A stretch of 60,000 nt of DNA from Bolinopsis microptera (lineage: Eukaryota; Ctenophora; Tentaculata; Lobata; Bolinopsidae), in contig NC_087081.1 of NCBI RefSeq assembly GCF_026151205.1, forward strand, positions 11,721,113-11,781,112. The letters run 5' to 3'. Made by a program: the position numbers and the translations under genes. Each line of letters begins with the position of its first letter. Within the stretch, counting starts at the first letter, position 1. Under the pieces are notes generated by a model. It searched no databases, was not told where the DNA came from, and saw nothing but the letters and a program-made list of their open reading frames with translations. Below, in pieces: positions 1 to 10,618 of this stretch.

Positions 1-2505
1 GTCAAATATTAATTGAGATTAAGTCTTAACATCCGTTTATGGATAACATTCACAATCCACTGCAGAGCAGTTTCCATAACAATAACATAGCTCTTTATTT
101 AAACTACTCTCATACCCCCATACCGCTCTTTGTTTAAAACTATTTTTGCTCGTGCTAAATTACGTGGCAATTGTGCAAAACTGCCCGCATATTTAGAAAG
201 TCTGCCCAAGCCAAATTTGCTTCTGAAGGGTTCCTAGAACCGTTCTAGGTCTCAAACCCTGGGGCGGAAGATGTGTTTACGGGAATTTTCTCAGATCCTT
301 GATGGTATATTAACCATATTACCATTTTCAGGTCGCAGTCAGATACCCTGTTGGAACTATTTATCCAAACTCTCCTTTACTGTTTACAGTAGGATTATCA
401 AGGATACAGCAGATGAAGAGAATGAAGAAACCCGAAACCCATCTATTAATATTTCAAATAGTTTCCCTTAAAAATAATAAAACATAAAATAACATTAACA
501 ATAGTAGTCCAATTTTTGCGACCCAAAATATTCCTGTTTTAGTTGTTTCCAAGAAATTTTACTACAATCAACAATCTGACAGCCGCTCGGAAATGAGTTC
601 AATGCAAATCGAAGCCAAAATCCAATGCATTATGGGTTTGGGAGCAAAATTTTCCAACTACATGACATCGCAGCGAATTTGAAACCTTAGTAATTCATAA
701 TTGCCAAAACAATGAAAAACAAGTACTCTGGCCAATATAATAATAATGCACTGTCACTGTGTTCGTTACCCGGCAGGCGGCACCAGTTTATTCAAGGTAG
801 GCGTTCAATCCAAATGTGATATCATTTGAATTCTGCTGTCATCTGCCTTGCAGGAACCAGTTAATAAAGCAAATAATTTCGTTTACGATGTGACGTGTCT
901 TTGTTGAGTGTAAACACACAACAGCATTCTCTAGCTCGATGTAAAATTAACATTTTTTATAACATGCAGAACGAGCTCTTTCTGTTCGGATATATAGATC
1001 AGAACATATTCTACCGAATAGGTATGAGATAATCCACTTGAGAGCTGCAGCGAAAACTTTATAGTATGAAAAGTATATTTTTCAGCACTTATTCCTGCTC
1101 GGCGTGAGAAAATTTGCCCTGTACCGTTCAAATCGTGGTGCGTTTCTATAATAGTAATGACTGGCATTGTTTACTTTGTTTTAATAAAATTATAAGAGTG
1201 TCTTATGCCGTGACTGGCATACAATTTGGAAGTACAATATCCTGTCTACATATTTCAATATCTTTCACATTCTATGTACTTGTAGCACCCTACAATTTAT
1301 AGTGAGTAAGCTCGTTTACTGTTACAATATGCAATGAGTATCACTTGATAGAGACAGACAGACAGACAGGGTATCACTTGCTTGATAGAGTATCGCTTGC
1401 TACGTCACTCCTCGCATTCGACAATAGCGTTTCTCTTCCTAATATAATGTAGGAAGCTGATATACGCGCTGTGATTGGACGAAATAACGTGCACTCATTG
1501 GTCAGATATTTAATTGATGAACCAATGGACGCGGCGATCTCAATTACAGTCTCTTAACTTTTTTTCCGTACTATAGTACTCAGTGCTATATAATAATATA
1601 GTGATATGTATGGTTATTCACTTGAGAGCGCTGGTCATTTCCAGGTAAATAAGCGTCATATTATTATTCCCAATCAATTCGGGTATACTGTATACTTATA
1701 GTTGGACGTTATCAGACAGTTATCAAAAAATTATAGTTTCACCCATTATCATGGTGAACGATTAAAATCGAAAGTTTATTTGGGCAGCTCGTCAGCTCGG
1801 AAACACTGAAAAGTATAGTAAAACGCGTGTTGTTGAAGAAGATGACCACAGTTCTTCTTGAGTTCTAGTGAAGCTACATGTCCAATGCTGTGAACAATCT
1901 TGTGGGTGTCTTTGTTTTCGTCATAACACCTTTTACTTAGATTTAGTCATCAATTTAGAATCATGAACAGGAAATATCGAAATAAGTTAAACTCTGGGAA
2001 TCAGAAAAAAAAAACTAAAATAAGAAAATACTATCACAGCCACACATACTTGAAAAAACACATTAAATATAATCGAAAAAGGTGAGAATTATAATCGATT
2101 TAATAGAGTAACATGACTAGAGTAACATTCAACGAAATAGCACAGCAAATCTTCAACTTCAAACTTTTTTAAAAGTTTACCATTTTCTAATTGAAATGCT
2201 CTTCTATCGAAATATATTAGTAAAATACCCAGAGATAACTAGCAGAAAACCAATAATTATCTAGTTAAAAGCTTTTGAGAATGTATGTACATTTGGAAAA
2301 AACTTTGAAAATAAAATAACCAAATCTTAAATCTATAAATCCAAAAGATAAGTTCATCAGCTCTAAGTCAGTGGTTCAAAAACCGTGAAGAATAGTTCGG
2401 TACGATTCGAATTGAGAATGCTAATTATTTTTGCATGTATAAACTGTCGAATAACATAACATATAGTATTCATCATATTTCTGCAGTAATCGTAGAGGGG
2501 TAGGT
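1..2505. other. Non-coding stretch, no gene recognised
   Basis: I read both strands here and found no exon with a convincing reading frame plus splice sites. The region is AT-rich and ordinary. It holds a short GACA microsatellite near 1352-1370 and a block near 2040-2170 that reappears, diverged, at about 4165-4405. Short open frames exist but have no domain, codon bias or splice context. Confidence 0.5.
2040..2170 (+). repeat. Diverged dispersed repeat, copy 1
   Basis: Two landmarks occur in the same order here and at 4165-4405: a 'cttgaaaa..cacattaaatataat' block and an 'agcacagcaaatcttcaactt'-like block beside a 'gactagag.aacatt.aacga' block. The spacing between landmarks differs, so this is an old repeat or an old local duplication around the GPCR. 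No terminal repeats or target duplications are visible. Confidence 0.5.
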
Positions 2506-3431
2506 TCACAGTTGTACATTGTTTTCTCTTTCCTCTCTGCACAAACATCCCACGAATTTGCCCCACAAGGTTTTAACGTGTAATCTCATCTCCTTCTTTC
2601 TGGTAAGATAGACCACTGGGTTGCAGGCAGAATTAAGAGGAATAAGGATGAACTCAGATATCCAATCCAGTCCTGTCATTTGTCCTTTCATTTGCGGAGA
2701 GCTCCATGAAAATCCTTTTCCCGCACTATTAAGGATCCCCCTACTAATAAGGATCAGAAAACCGACATTGCAGACACAGTAGATTACTGATAAAATACCC
2801 ACTGTAACTGCAGCTTTTCTCTTCCATTTCTCTGTTTGTGACGATTTTGAAAGAAATAGCTTTCCCAAGGTGATAACGTTCAGTAAAACCATAATCACAA
2901 AAAACCAGCTAGTATACGTATTTGCATATCATCTAAGGAATATCCAAGGCCAAATAATTCGAATTGTATAATTACTGTTGTCAAGGCAATGATTACAGTA
3001 TAAATTCCAGATGAGAATTTAACCGCCGTCCAATTTATAATGTGAAGGGGGAATATCAAATGTATTGCCCTCACAGCTGCAAGTAAACAAGTTAAGTAAC
3101 CAGATGCTAACACCGATGGTCTTATACAGGCTCTGAAGAAAGATGGCACAAACACACAGACGAATAGATCACATGTGTTCAAAACTGCAAACAATTTTGT
3201 AGTGGGATTGTCCGAGTTTCTCGTTAACCTATTTGCTCTGATTTTACTGATGAAGTGCGATAGAGACAAAGTGTTTGTAATTGTCCCGAATATCGCTATC
3301 ACTACCATAAGAATTGTTGCCGCCATTTTGATATCGTCGCGAGAATATTCGGTTACGGATCGGTTAGCCAGGTCAGTTGCGATGTTTGTGTCCATGTTGC
3401 AGTTTTCACAGTTTTTTGATATGCTGCACAA
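2506..3431 (-). CDS. Rhodopsin-type GPCR, reading frame broken by a 1-nt shift
   Basis: An intronless seven-transmembrane receptor split over two frames. The first frame (3431 down to 2895, 178 residues) has an extracellular N-terminus with an N-glycosylation sequon (N23-R-S). It then has TM1 (about 35-60) with the class A G-x-x-x-N type motif GTITN, TM2 with LNTCD (Asp about 88), TM3, TM4 and the start of TM5. The DRY position is degenerate (RAIHL). The second frame (2898 down to 2506) continues TM5 without a gap and carries TM6 and TM7 with NSACNPVVY, the NPxxY motif. The frames meet in a six-A run at 2899-2904; one extra base there joins them. That is either a homopolymer assembly error or the lesion of a young pseudogene. 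The ligand is unknown. Without the shift the protein would have about 310 residues, short but normal for an orphan class A receptor. Confidence 0.75.
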
Positions 3432-4603
3432 ACTGCTGTGATAATATTGTGTCTTGACCTGTTAAGAGTTTAAATTAGCTTAATTTTGTTAAACTATCAT
3501 TTTAGCCAGCCAAATATGAGCGTATAAAATGAAATCAACGGGGGAAATCACGTGCATCAACACAATGGAATTGGAAGGATAATCAGAAAGAAACATGATT
3601 ACATGAGATGAGATGGATTGAAATGACATAAAATATACCATTTTATCCCGCTTATACTAACTAATGGAGAGCATTGTTGATAATAGCTCTCACAGGGCAT
3701 GACATATCAGAAACCTTCATAGAAACGGGGAGCAAGCTCTGGCAAACTGTTCCACTATAAGGCATCTAACTTTCTAGCTATTGTGTAGAAATTATAGTAA
3801 GTTTTCCAAACCGGCTCCCCGGGGGGTTTCCAATGGTGAAAAATTGTGCAGTTTTACAATTTGGAAACCCGATTCACCAATCACCATAAGAATCATTCAC
3901 TATTTCTCACTATTTTCTCACCATTGCTCCCCTAGGCTTGCATTATTTGTCAAAGAGGCCTTTAATTCTGTACGATACAGAGCGAAAATTCTATCCTAGG
4001 ACTAGTTTAAACCTTTTAAAATTGCATTGAAGTTTAGTTAGACAAATGAAAAAGTTCTAAATATATAGTGTAATTCTGTACGATACAGAGATGAGTTCAA
4101 ACTATCTGAATGATTATCGTTTAAGTTATTTAAACGTCATCATACCTTTTACCTTACTTAACATACTTGAAAAGCACATTAAATATAATTTAAAACATCA
4201 CGTGTTGTCTCAAGTAAACGATAACATCGTTTGATCAAACAATACTTGCGATGCGAATTAATTGTGTATATTCATTATTCAATAGGCTACGATCAGTACG
4301 TAACCTATTTAATAGTAAATAAAAGTCGGTGTCTCCTTCTGACTAGACTAGAGCAACATTAAACGAGATATCACAGCAAATCTTCAACTTCCAAATAGTT
4401 AAATATCGGTATTACAGTGACACTGACAGACTTCTCAAAATTTCCAAAACTTTGGGAAAAAATAATAATTTTTTTTTCGAATGTGCGTACTCTCAAAAAT
4501 AATTTTTAATGTATCAAATCTTATTGTTTTTATATATACTTTCTTAATTTGAAGTTAACAACAGGGTCACGGCATAAAAGCCTTTGGTGTATATCCCCTT
4601 AAG
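3432..4603. other. Non-coding stretch between GPCR and orphan exon
   Basis: No gene recognised. An 18-bp string (aattctgtacgatacaga) is present at about 3964 and again at about 4073. Upstream exons of the 4604-4938 frame could lie here, but none could be supported. Confidence 0.4.
4165..4405 (+). repeat. Diverged dispersed repeat, copy 2
   Basis: Counterpart of the block at 2040-2170. The same two landmarks are in the same order, but with an extra 170 bp or so between them. Confidence 0.45.
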
Positions 4604-4938
4604 ATAGCGATAGCGAACTTATTGACACAGTTAGCGAAGTTATGCAAACACTGGACAGAAACCGAAGATATTCTTTGAAGTGTGCAGAAATGGCAGGAAA
4701 TCTAAGAAATATCAGGACAATGCAGTTCCCGCCCGTCAAAGTGAAAGTATTAAGCTCAGCTTGTTTAGTTCCCAGCACCAAGAATCTGCGGATAACAGAG
4801 AAGTTTAGAACTGTTTCCGTCTGTCCAGATCGATTTCCTGAAAAAACGTCAGATCCAAAGAAACTTATCGTCAAGAAAATGAACAATAGAGCGGCAGAAG
4901 CTATAGGAGAAGAACAAAGTGTTTTTCATAAGTGCTAG
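4604..4938 (+). CDS. Possible terminal coding exon, unknown protein
   Basis: An open frame runs from a candidate acceptor (pyrimidine-rich 'tatatccccttaag', AG at 4602-4603) to a TAG at 4936-4938. The exon would start in phase 1. Its translation is hydrophilic, basic and low in simple repeats (it begins DSDSELIDTVSEVMQTLDRN), with a codon pattern more like the recognised exons here than like random open frames. No domain is recognised, no polyadenylation signal follows closely and no upstream exon was found. It could be the 3' exon of a gene beginning in 3.4-4.6 kb, or a retrocopy fragment. Confidence is low. Confidence 0.3.
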
Positions 4939-5574
4939 TAAAATTCATTGTAAAGATAAGACTGCAGCTAAGGGGTAACTGAGTTTTAAATATTTTTGAA
5001 ACGAATTGATTGTTTCGAGATGACTTTGCACTGGCTTGTATTTTTGCAACATGTTTTTACGTACAGTTTTGCTTTTTAGGTTGAATATACAGGACTGAGC
5101 AGTCCTCAGGAGCCTACATAGCAATTTTTGGACATATTACCTGATTTATATTCACATTTATCGTTAATTAGTTAGGTAGATGTAAGGATTTGACAGCATC
5201 AGCCGAGATGCAGTTATAATTAAACCGAGTGGAATAGAGGAAGTGGAACCTGTTTCGTCGTACAAGAGATGTGTGTGATGCCACTCAAACAACTAGGGGA
5301 TACTTCTTCGTGAATGTTTGTGCAGGAATATCACGTGATCGTGCTTGTATCTAATGTGAGAGCGAGCAGCGGTCATGTGGGTGTCATGTGCCACAACACA
5401 GATATATCCGTGTTTACATGACTGACTTATTTGAACTTACATATACGTCTTACATGTAAAAGTGCATAAAATGTATCTTTCCCTGGGATTTCGAGCAGCT
5501 GCGACCATGTGACATTAAGAGAGCCATTAAGAGAGAAGAGTGACTGGTCAGGTGATCTCACGAGGTAATGCTGC

Positions 5575-5581
5575 TATATAA
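5575..5581 (+). promoter_or_regulatory. TATA box of actin 1
   Basis: TATATAA lies 90 bp before the actin ATG. The same box is found at the equivalent place in the second unit. The shared upstream region also holds an E-box CACGTG near 5333 and CAGCTG near 5496. Confidence 0.75.
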
Positions 5582-5670
5582 TCAGAAGAGCAGAGGAGAG
5601 AAGCACAGTTTATAGCAAACACACAAATTTCAATTCCTCTGGTTGATCTTGATCCAACACTTATCTAACC

Positions 5671-5930
5671 ATGGATGATGTCGATGATTTCATGGATGAG
5701 GATTCTCAGGATGTAGCTGCCCTGGTCGTGGACAATGGGTCTGGTATGGTAAAGGCCGGCTTTGCCGGAGATGACGCTCCCCGAGCTGTCTTTCCTTCCA
5801 TTGTTGGACGACCCAAACATCAAGGTGTCATGGTCGGCATGGCACAGAAAGACTCCTACGTCGGAGACGAAGTCCAGAGCAAGAGAAGTATCCTCATGCT
5901 GAAGTACCCCATAGAGCATGGAATTGTCAC

Positions 5931-5966
<36 letters not shown>

Positions 5967-6834
5967 CTTCTACAACGAGCTGAGAGTTGCCCCAGAGGAC
6001 CACCCCATCCTGCTGACTGAAGCTCCCATGAACCCCAAAGCCAACAGAGAGAAGATGACCCAGATCATGTTTGAGACCTTCAACACACCCGCCATGTACG
6101 TCGCTGTCCAGGCTGTCCTGTCCCTGTTCGCTTCTGGCCGAGGCACTGGTGTCGTCCTGGATTCTGGAGATAGTGTCTCTCACACAGTCCCTATCTATGA
6201 AGGTAATGCGCTCCCCCACGCTATCCTCCGTATTGATCTTGCTGGACGTGATCTTACCGGATATCTTATAAAGATCCTGACCGAGAGAGGTTATGCTTTT
6301 ACCGCCCCTGTCGAGAGGGAAATCGTCATTGATGTGAAGGAGAAGCTTTGCTACGTCGCCATGGACTTTGAGCAGGAGATGCAGATTGCTGCCAGCTCCA
6401 GTTCTCTCAGGAAGTCCTACGAACTTCCTGACGGACAGGTCATCACCATTGGAAACGATCGATTCAGGTGCCCAGAGGCCCTCTTCCAGCCTTCAGTGCT
6501 CGGTATGGAATCTGACGGTATAGACGTGACTTGCTACAAATCTATTATGAAGTGCGATGTTGACATCAGGAAGGATTTGTACGCCAACATTGTTCTCTCC
6601 GGAGGAACCACCATGTTCCCAGGAATCGCTGACAGGATGCAGAAGGAAATCACCGCCCTGGCTCCACCCACCATGAAGATCAAGATCATTGCTCCCCTAG
6701 ATAGAAAACACTCCGTCTGGATTGGAGGATCTATCCTTGCTTCTATGTCCACCTTCCAGCAGATGTGGATCTCCAATGAGGAGTATGAAGAATCTGGACC
6801 CGGGATTGTCCACAGGAAATGCACCCAAGTCTAA
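5671..6834 (+). CDS. Divergent actin with extended N- and C-termini (actin 1)
   Basis: An intronless actin of 387 residues; conventional actins have 375-377. The phosphate-1 loop (DNGSG), D-loop (HQGVMVGM), Asp154/Gln137 region, adenine-contact segment KEKLCYVAM and GGTTMFPG are all readable, so nucleotide binding is probably kept. Differences stand out in three places. The N-terminus carries about 12 extra residues ([14 protein letters not shown]), with a second in-frame Met at codon 8 as an alternative start. The phosphate-2 loop reads DSGDS where DSGDG is near universal. The C-terminus ends KCTQV instead of KCF, because the CAA codon replaces the stop used by its neighbour. The first ATG is in the same context (ctaaccATGg) as in the second copy, which favours it. 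The protein is a cytoskeletal filament subunit by family; polymerisation behaviour cannot be inferred from sequence. Confidence 0.93.
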
Positions 6835-7190
6835 GGACAGGCCGAATGATTTATTGCACTGCAGTTGGACAGTTTTAGGTTTTTGGAGTGGATGTTTTAT
6901 TTCTTACATGATTTTTTTCTATCTATTTTGTAATTTTAACGATTGTTGATAAATGTACTTGCAATGAATGGGTATCTTATTTATTATTGGAACAGCGTTA
7001 TCACCCTGACAATTGACAGGTCGTGCAGCCGTCCACAGGACAGACCGAATGATTTATTGGACCGTAGTTGGACATTTTAGGCTTTTGGACTTTGGAGTGG
7101 ATGTTTTATTTCTGAGTCTTACATGATTTTTTCCATCTGTTTTGTCATTTTAACAATTGTTGCTAAATGTACTTGCAATAAATGGGTAAA
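6835..7190 (+). repeat. Tandemly duplicated actin 3' UTR
   Basis: Two copies of the 3' UTR follow actin 1: about 6833-7000 and about 7032-7190. The first carries a mutated poly(A) signal, AATGAA at 6963-6968, where actin 2 has AATAAA. The second copy keeps AATAAA at 7177-7182. The second copy starts with 'gtccacagg', a string otherwise found in the last actin codons, so it may be the remnant of a third actin gene lost by deletion rather than a simple UTR duplication. Confidence 0.7.
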
Positions 7191-7192
7191 AA

Positions 7193-7943
7193 CTTTTTTA
7201 TTTTATTTTATTTCTATCGATCGAAACTGATCAGCAAACTACATAATCTAATTATCTTATTCATATTGGAATAGCGTTATCGCCTGACAATTGACAATTG
7301 ACATGGCACAACTGCACGTGGTTAATTAATAATTATATGAAATTATCTTGAAATCACTGGGTTCAGATCTCGTTGTAGAATTGCTTTATTAAAAGGAGTA
7401 CGGACAGATCTGTCTAAAAAAGGAGTACAGACAGATCTGTCTAAAAAAATCGATCTACCGACACAAGAAGCTTCCGTCCCATTAGGTGCCTTTTCCACGT
7501 GTCTTAAGGTCACTTTTTGCCACTTTTACCACTTTTTACCACCTCTCTTGTTTTTCGACTATCTTTAGTTGTGAACATCGTAAAAGGTTGCGGATTAATC
7601 GAGGGTGTTCATCTTAAATTTCGAAAATTCTACATATTTTTTAATACTAAAATCGCCAATGTTTGTAGTTGGAGTTCAGTAAATCTCGGCAGATTTTAGT
7701 AATCAGGAATTACTAAAGTGGATTGGTCTGAAACTGAAAAACGTTAACCACACGATATTAGGGCCTTATCGATTTTCATAGAAACTGCACCAAAGGCACA
7801 TTCAAAATCGAACCGATACTGTGATAGCCTGCTGTACTTTCATTTTATGGATTTCCACAATTAATCAGTGGGGTTAAGATATATTCACATTTGTAATAAA
7901 TAAAACCTCTCTGTACCGTCAATCGTGCTAATCTAAACCGTTG
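7193..7943. other. Spacer between the actin units
   Basis: No gene. Up to about 7398 the sequence matches the 3' flank of actin 2. From about 7394 to 7448 there are two tandem copies of a 27-bp unit, each containing the palindrome GACAGATCTGTC. The rest is unique AT-rich DNA. Confidence 0.6.
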
Positions 7944-8045
7944 CTGGTTTGTATTTTTGCAGCATGATTTTACGTACAGTTTTTCTTTTTTGGTTGATGA
8001 TACAGGACTGAGCAGTCCTCGGGAGCCTACATAGCATCTTTTGGA

Positions 8046-8130
8046 TTCACATAGCCATGTTTATTGTGTATAGTTATACGCGTACTGCGGTCGCGCGCTA
8101 CTGCAAGCGAGAGGGCTCTGGTTAGAGCAA
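8046..8130 (+). mobile_element. Short non-autonomous element with 9-bp target duplication
   Basis: An 85-bp insertion present only in the second actin promoter. It is flanked by tcttttgga at 8037-8045 and 8131-8139. The matching place in unit 1 (near 5121-5132, 'gcaatttttgga') is the empty site. It starts ttcac..agcc and ends tagagcaa, and carries the string 'cgcgcgctactgcaag'. The same features are seen in the 132-bp element at 10866-10997. Confidence 0.8.
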
Positions 8131-8484
8131 TCTTTTGGACATATTACCTGATTTATAATCACATTTATCGTTAATTAGTTATGTAGATGTAAGTATTTGA
8201 CAGCATCACCCGAGATGCAGTACGACAGTTATAATTAAACCGAGTGGAATGAAGGAAGTGGAACCTGTTACGTCGTACAAGAGATGTGTGTGATGCCACT
8301 CAAACAACTAGGGGATACTTCTTCGTGAATGTTTGTGCAGGAATATCACGTGATCGTGCTTGTATCTAATGTGAGAGCGAGCAGCGGTCATGTGGGTGTC
8401 ATGTGCCACAACACAGATATATCCGTGTTTACATGACTTACTTAATTGAACTTACATGTAGGTCGCTTCCTCGAATCCTCGCGT

Positions 8485-8494
8485 CCATATATGG
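8485..8494 (+). promoter_or_regulatory. CArG box (SRF-type site) of actin 2
   Basis: CCATATATGG is an exact CC(A/T)6GG, 203 bp before the ATG and 122 bp before the TATA box. SRF acting on CArG boxes is the standard control of animal actin genes. Unit 1 lacks this segment, so the two genes may be controlled differently. Confidence 0.65.
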
Positions 8495-8615
8495 TTAAAA
8501 AAGTGCATAAAATGTATCTTTCACTGGGATCGCGAGCAGCTGCGACCATGTGACATTAAGAGAGCCATTAGGAGAGAAGACTGACTGGTCAGGTGATCTC
8601 ACGAGGTAATGCTGC

Positions 8616-8623
8616 TATATAAA
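8616..8623 (+). promoter_or_regulatory. TATA box of actin 2
   Basis: TATATAAA lies 74 bp before the ATG, in sequence shared with actin 1. Confidence 0.75.
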
Positions 8624-8696
8624 CAGGAGAGCAGAGGAGAGAAGCACAGTTTATTGTACTTCCTCTGGTTGATCTTGATCCAACACTTATCTAACC

Positions 8697-8908
8697 ATGG
8701 ATGAGGAGGATGAAGCTGTCCTGGTTGTGGACAATGGGTCTGGTATGGTAAAGGCCGGCCTTGCCGGAGATGACGCTCCCCAAGCTGTCTTTCCTTCCAT
8801 TGTTGGACGATCCAACATGGGACAGAAAGACTCCTACGTCGGAGACGAAGCCCAGAGCAAGAGCCGTATCCTCAGCCTGAAGTACCCCATCGAGCATGGA
8901 ATTGTCAC

Positions 8909-8944
<36 letters not shown>

Positions 8945-9806
8945 CTTTTACAACGAGCTGAAGGTTTCCCCAGAGGAACACCCCGTCATTCTGACCGAAG
9001 CTCCCATGAACCCCAAAGCCAACAGAGAGAAGATGACCCAGATCATGTTCGAGACCTTCAACACACCCGCCATGTACGTCGCTGTCCAGGCTGTCCTGTC
9101 CCTGTACGCTTCTGGCCGAGCCACTGGTGTCGTCCTGGATTCTGGAGATGGTGTCTCCCACACAGTTCCAATCTCTGAAGGTTATGCCCTCCCCCACGCC
9201 ATCCTCCGTATTAATCTTGCTGGACGTGATCTTACCGAATATCTCATGAAGATCCTGGCCGAGAGAGGTTATGCTTTTACCACCACCGCCGAGAGGGAAA
9301 TCGTCAGGGATATCAAGGAGAAGCTTTGCTACGTCGCCTTAGACTTTGACCAGGAGATGCAGACTGCTGCCAGCTCCAGCTCTCTCGAAAAGTCATACGA
9401 ACTTCCTGACGGACAGGCCATTACCATTGGAAACGAGCGATTCAGGTGCCCAGAGGCCCTCTTCCAGCCTTCAGTGCTCGGTATGGAATCTGACGGTATA
9501 GACGTGACTTGCTACAACTCTATCATGAAGTGCGATGTTGACATCAGGAAGGATTTGTACGCCAACATTGTTCTCTCCGGAGGAACCACGATGTTCCCAT
9601 CAATCGCTGACAGGATGGAGAAGGATATTACTGCCCTGGCTTCACCCACCATGAAGATTAAGATCATTGCACCTCCAGAGAGAAAATACTCCGTCTGGAT
9701 TGGAGGATCTATCCTTGCTTCTCTGTCCACCTTCCAGGAGATGTGCATCTCCAAGGAGGAGTATGACGAATCTGGACCCGGGATTGTCCACAGGAAATGC
9801 ACCTAA
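8697..9806 (+). CDS. Divergent actin lacking the D-loop (actin 2)
   Basis: An intronless 369-residue actin. The phosphate loops (DNGSG, DSGDG), Gln137 region, KYPIEHG (the His73 segment), [11 protein letters not shown] and GGTTMFPS are present. The reading runs [10 protein letters not shown] where actin 1 and conventional actins have [13 protein letters not shown]. Seven residues, 40-46 in standard numbering, are missing. That stretch is the DNase-I-binding loop, which reaches into the neighbouring subunit of the filament. At DNA level it is a clean 21-nt in-frame deletion around 8814-8819. The C-terminus is KCT, lacking the final Phe. The frame is otherwise intact and the promoter and AATAAA are present, so it looks expressed rather than dead. 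It may be a non-polymerising or capping-type actin, or an early pseudogene. Confidence 0.92.
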
Positions 9807-9946
9807 GTCTAAGGACAGGCCGAATGATTTATTGTACTGTAGTTGGACAGTTTCAGGTTTTTGGAGTGGATGTTTTATTTTTGAGTCTTACATGATTTTT
9901 TTCTATCTATTTTGTAATTTTAACGATTGTTTCTAAATGTACTTGC

Positions 9947-9952
9947 AATAAA
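9947..9952 (+). terminator. Poly(A) signal of actin 2
   Basis: AATAAA about 140 bp after the stop, in a 3' UTR shared with actin 1. Confidence 0.7.
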
Positions 9953-10142
9953 TGGGTATCTTATTTATTATTGGAATAGCGATATCACCCTGACAATTGA
10001 CATGGCACATGGCTCGACCTCGTGTTGATATTGCCATGCCTACACGTGGTTTACTGGTTTCAGCGGACTAGGATAATAAAATAAAATTATCTTGAAATCA
10101 CTGGGTAGGGTTCAGATGTCGTTTATAACATATAAAAGGAGG

Positions 10143-10469
10143 GATTACAATTTTAATATTCCCCTGCGACCTTAACACTTAGAATCCAAAATTAGGGCTC
10201 ACAGCTCATTAGAGCTAGTAAATAGCCATGCCCATAGGACAGGTCACATGGCTGGTTGTTTATGCATGTGGGTACTTGTATCTTACCAAAATGCAAAAAC
10301 CTTGGACTTCTCGGCATATCACTTGACCGTCACATGATGTTATCTCGTGGAGGTATTGTATCAGATCGAGCAGGCACAGGACCAATCTTTTGATCATGAA
10401 TATGGTTGATGGTGATCTATAGTGATTTTGTGATTTAGTCCATAAATGCCAGGATCTTCCCCTTAACCC
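10143..10469. other. Non-coding stretch
   Basis: Unique sequence between the actin duplication and the transposon cluster; nothing recognised. Confidence 0.5.
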
Positions 10470-10618
10470 TTGTCATACGTTGTATGACCCGCCGCGCACG
10501 AAGTGCGCGGCTCCCCCTGTAGCGTCGAAGACGCTTTAGTGAAGCGACCGTGGGGTCACCGTGGGGGCGACCGTGGGGTCACCGTAGGGGCGACCGTGGG
10601 GGTCACCACGTGATACAA
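10470..10618 (+). mobile_element. Non-autonomous DNA transposon, family 1, copy 1
   Basis: A 149-bp element starting TTGTCATAC and ending GTGATACAA, flanked by perfect 8-bp copies of CTTAACCC (10462-10469 and 10619-10626). It contains two hairpins, GTCATAC-gtt-GTATGAC and CCGCGCAC..GTGCGCGG, then tandem 'gaccgtgggg' units. An 8-bp target duplication is typical of hAT (and P) elements. It has no coding capacity. Confidence 0.85.

Larger units (their letters stand above)
5034..7398 (+). repeat. Actin duplication unit 1
   Basis: This unit holds promoter, actin CDS, 3' UTR and 3' flank, and is repeated in tandem at 7944-10142. Similarity begins around 'tgtatttttgca.catg' and runs through the coding region to 'attatcttgaaatcactggg' in the 3' flank. 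Unit 1 differs by a duplicated 3' UTR. It lacks the short insertion and the CArG-bearing segment of unit 2. Confidence 0.85.
7944..10142 (+). repeat. Actin duplication unit 2
   Basis: Second copy of the actin unit, in direct orientation. Relative to unit 1 it has an 85-bp insertion with target duplication (8046-8130), an extra promoter segment of about 35-40 bp that brings a CArG box, a single 3' UTR and a 21-nt coding deletion. Confidence 0.85.

Noticed and set aside
8115-8130. tRNA-like D-arm string (ggttagagca)
   Set aside because: No anticodon arm, T-arm or acceptor stem can be folded around it; it is only the end of a short element.
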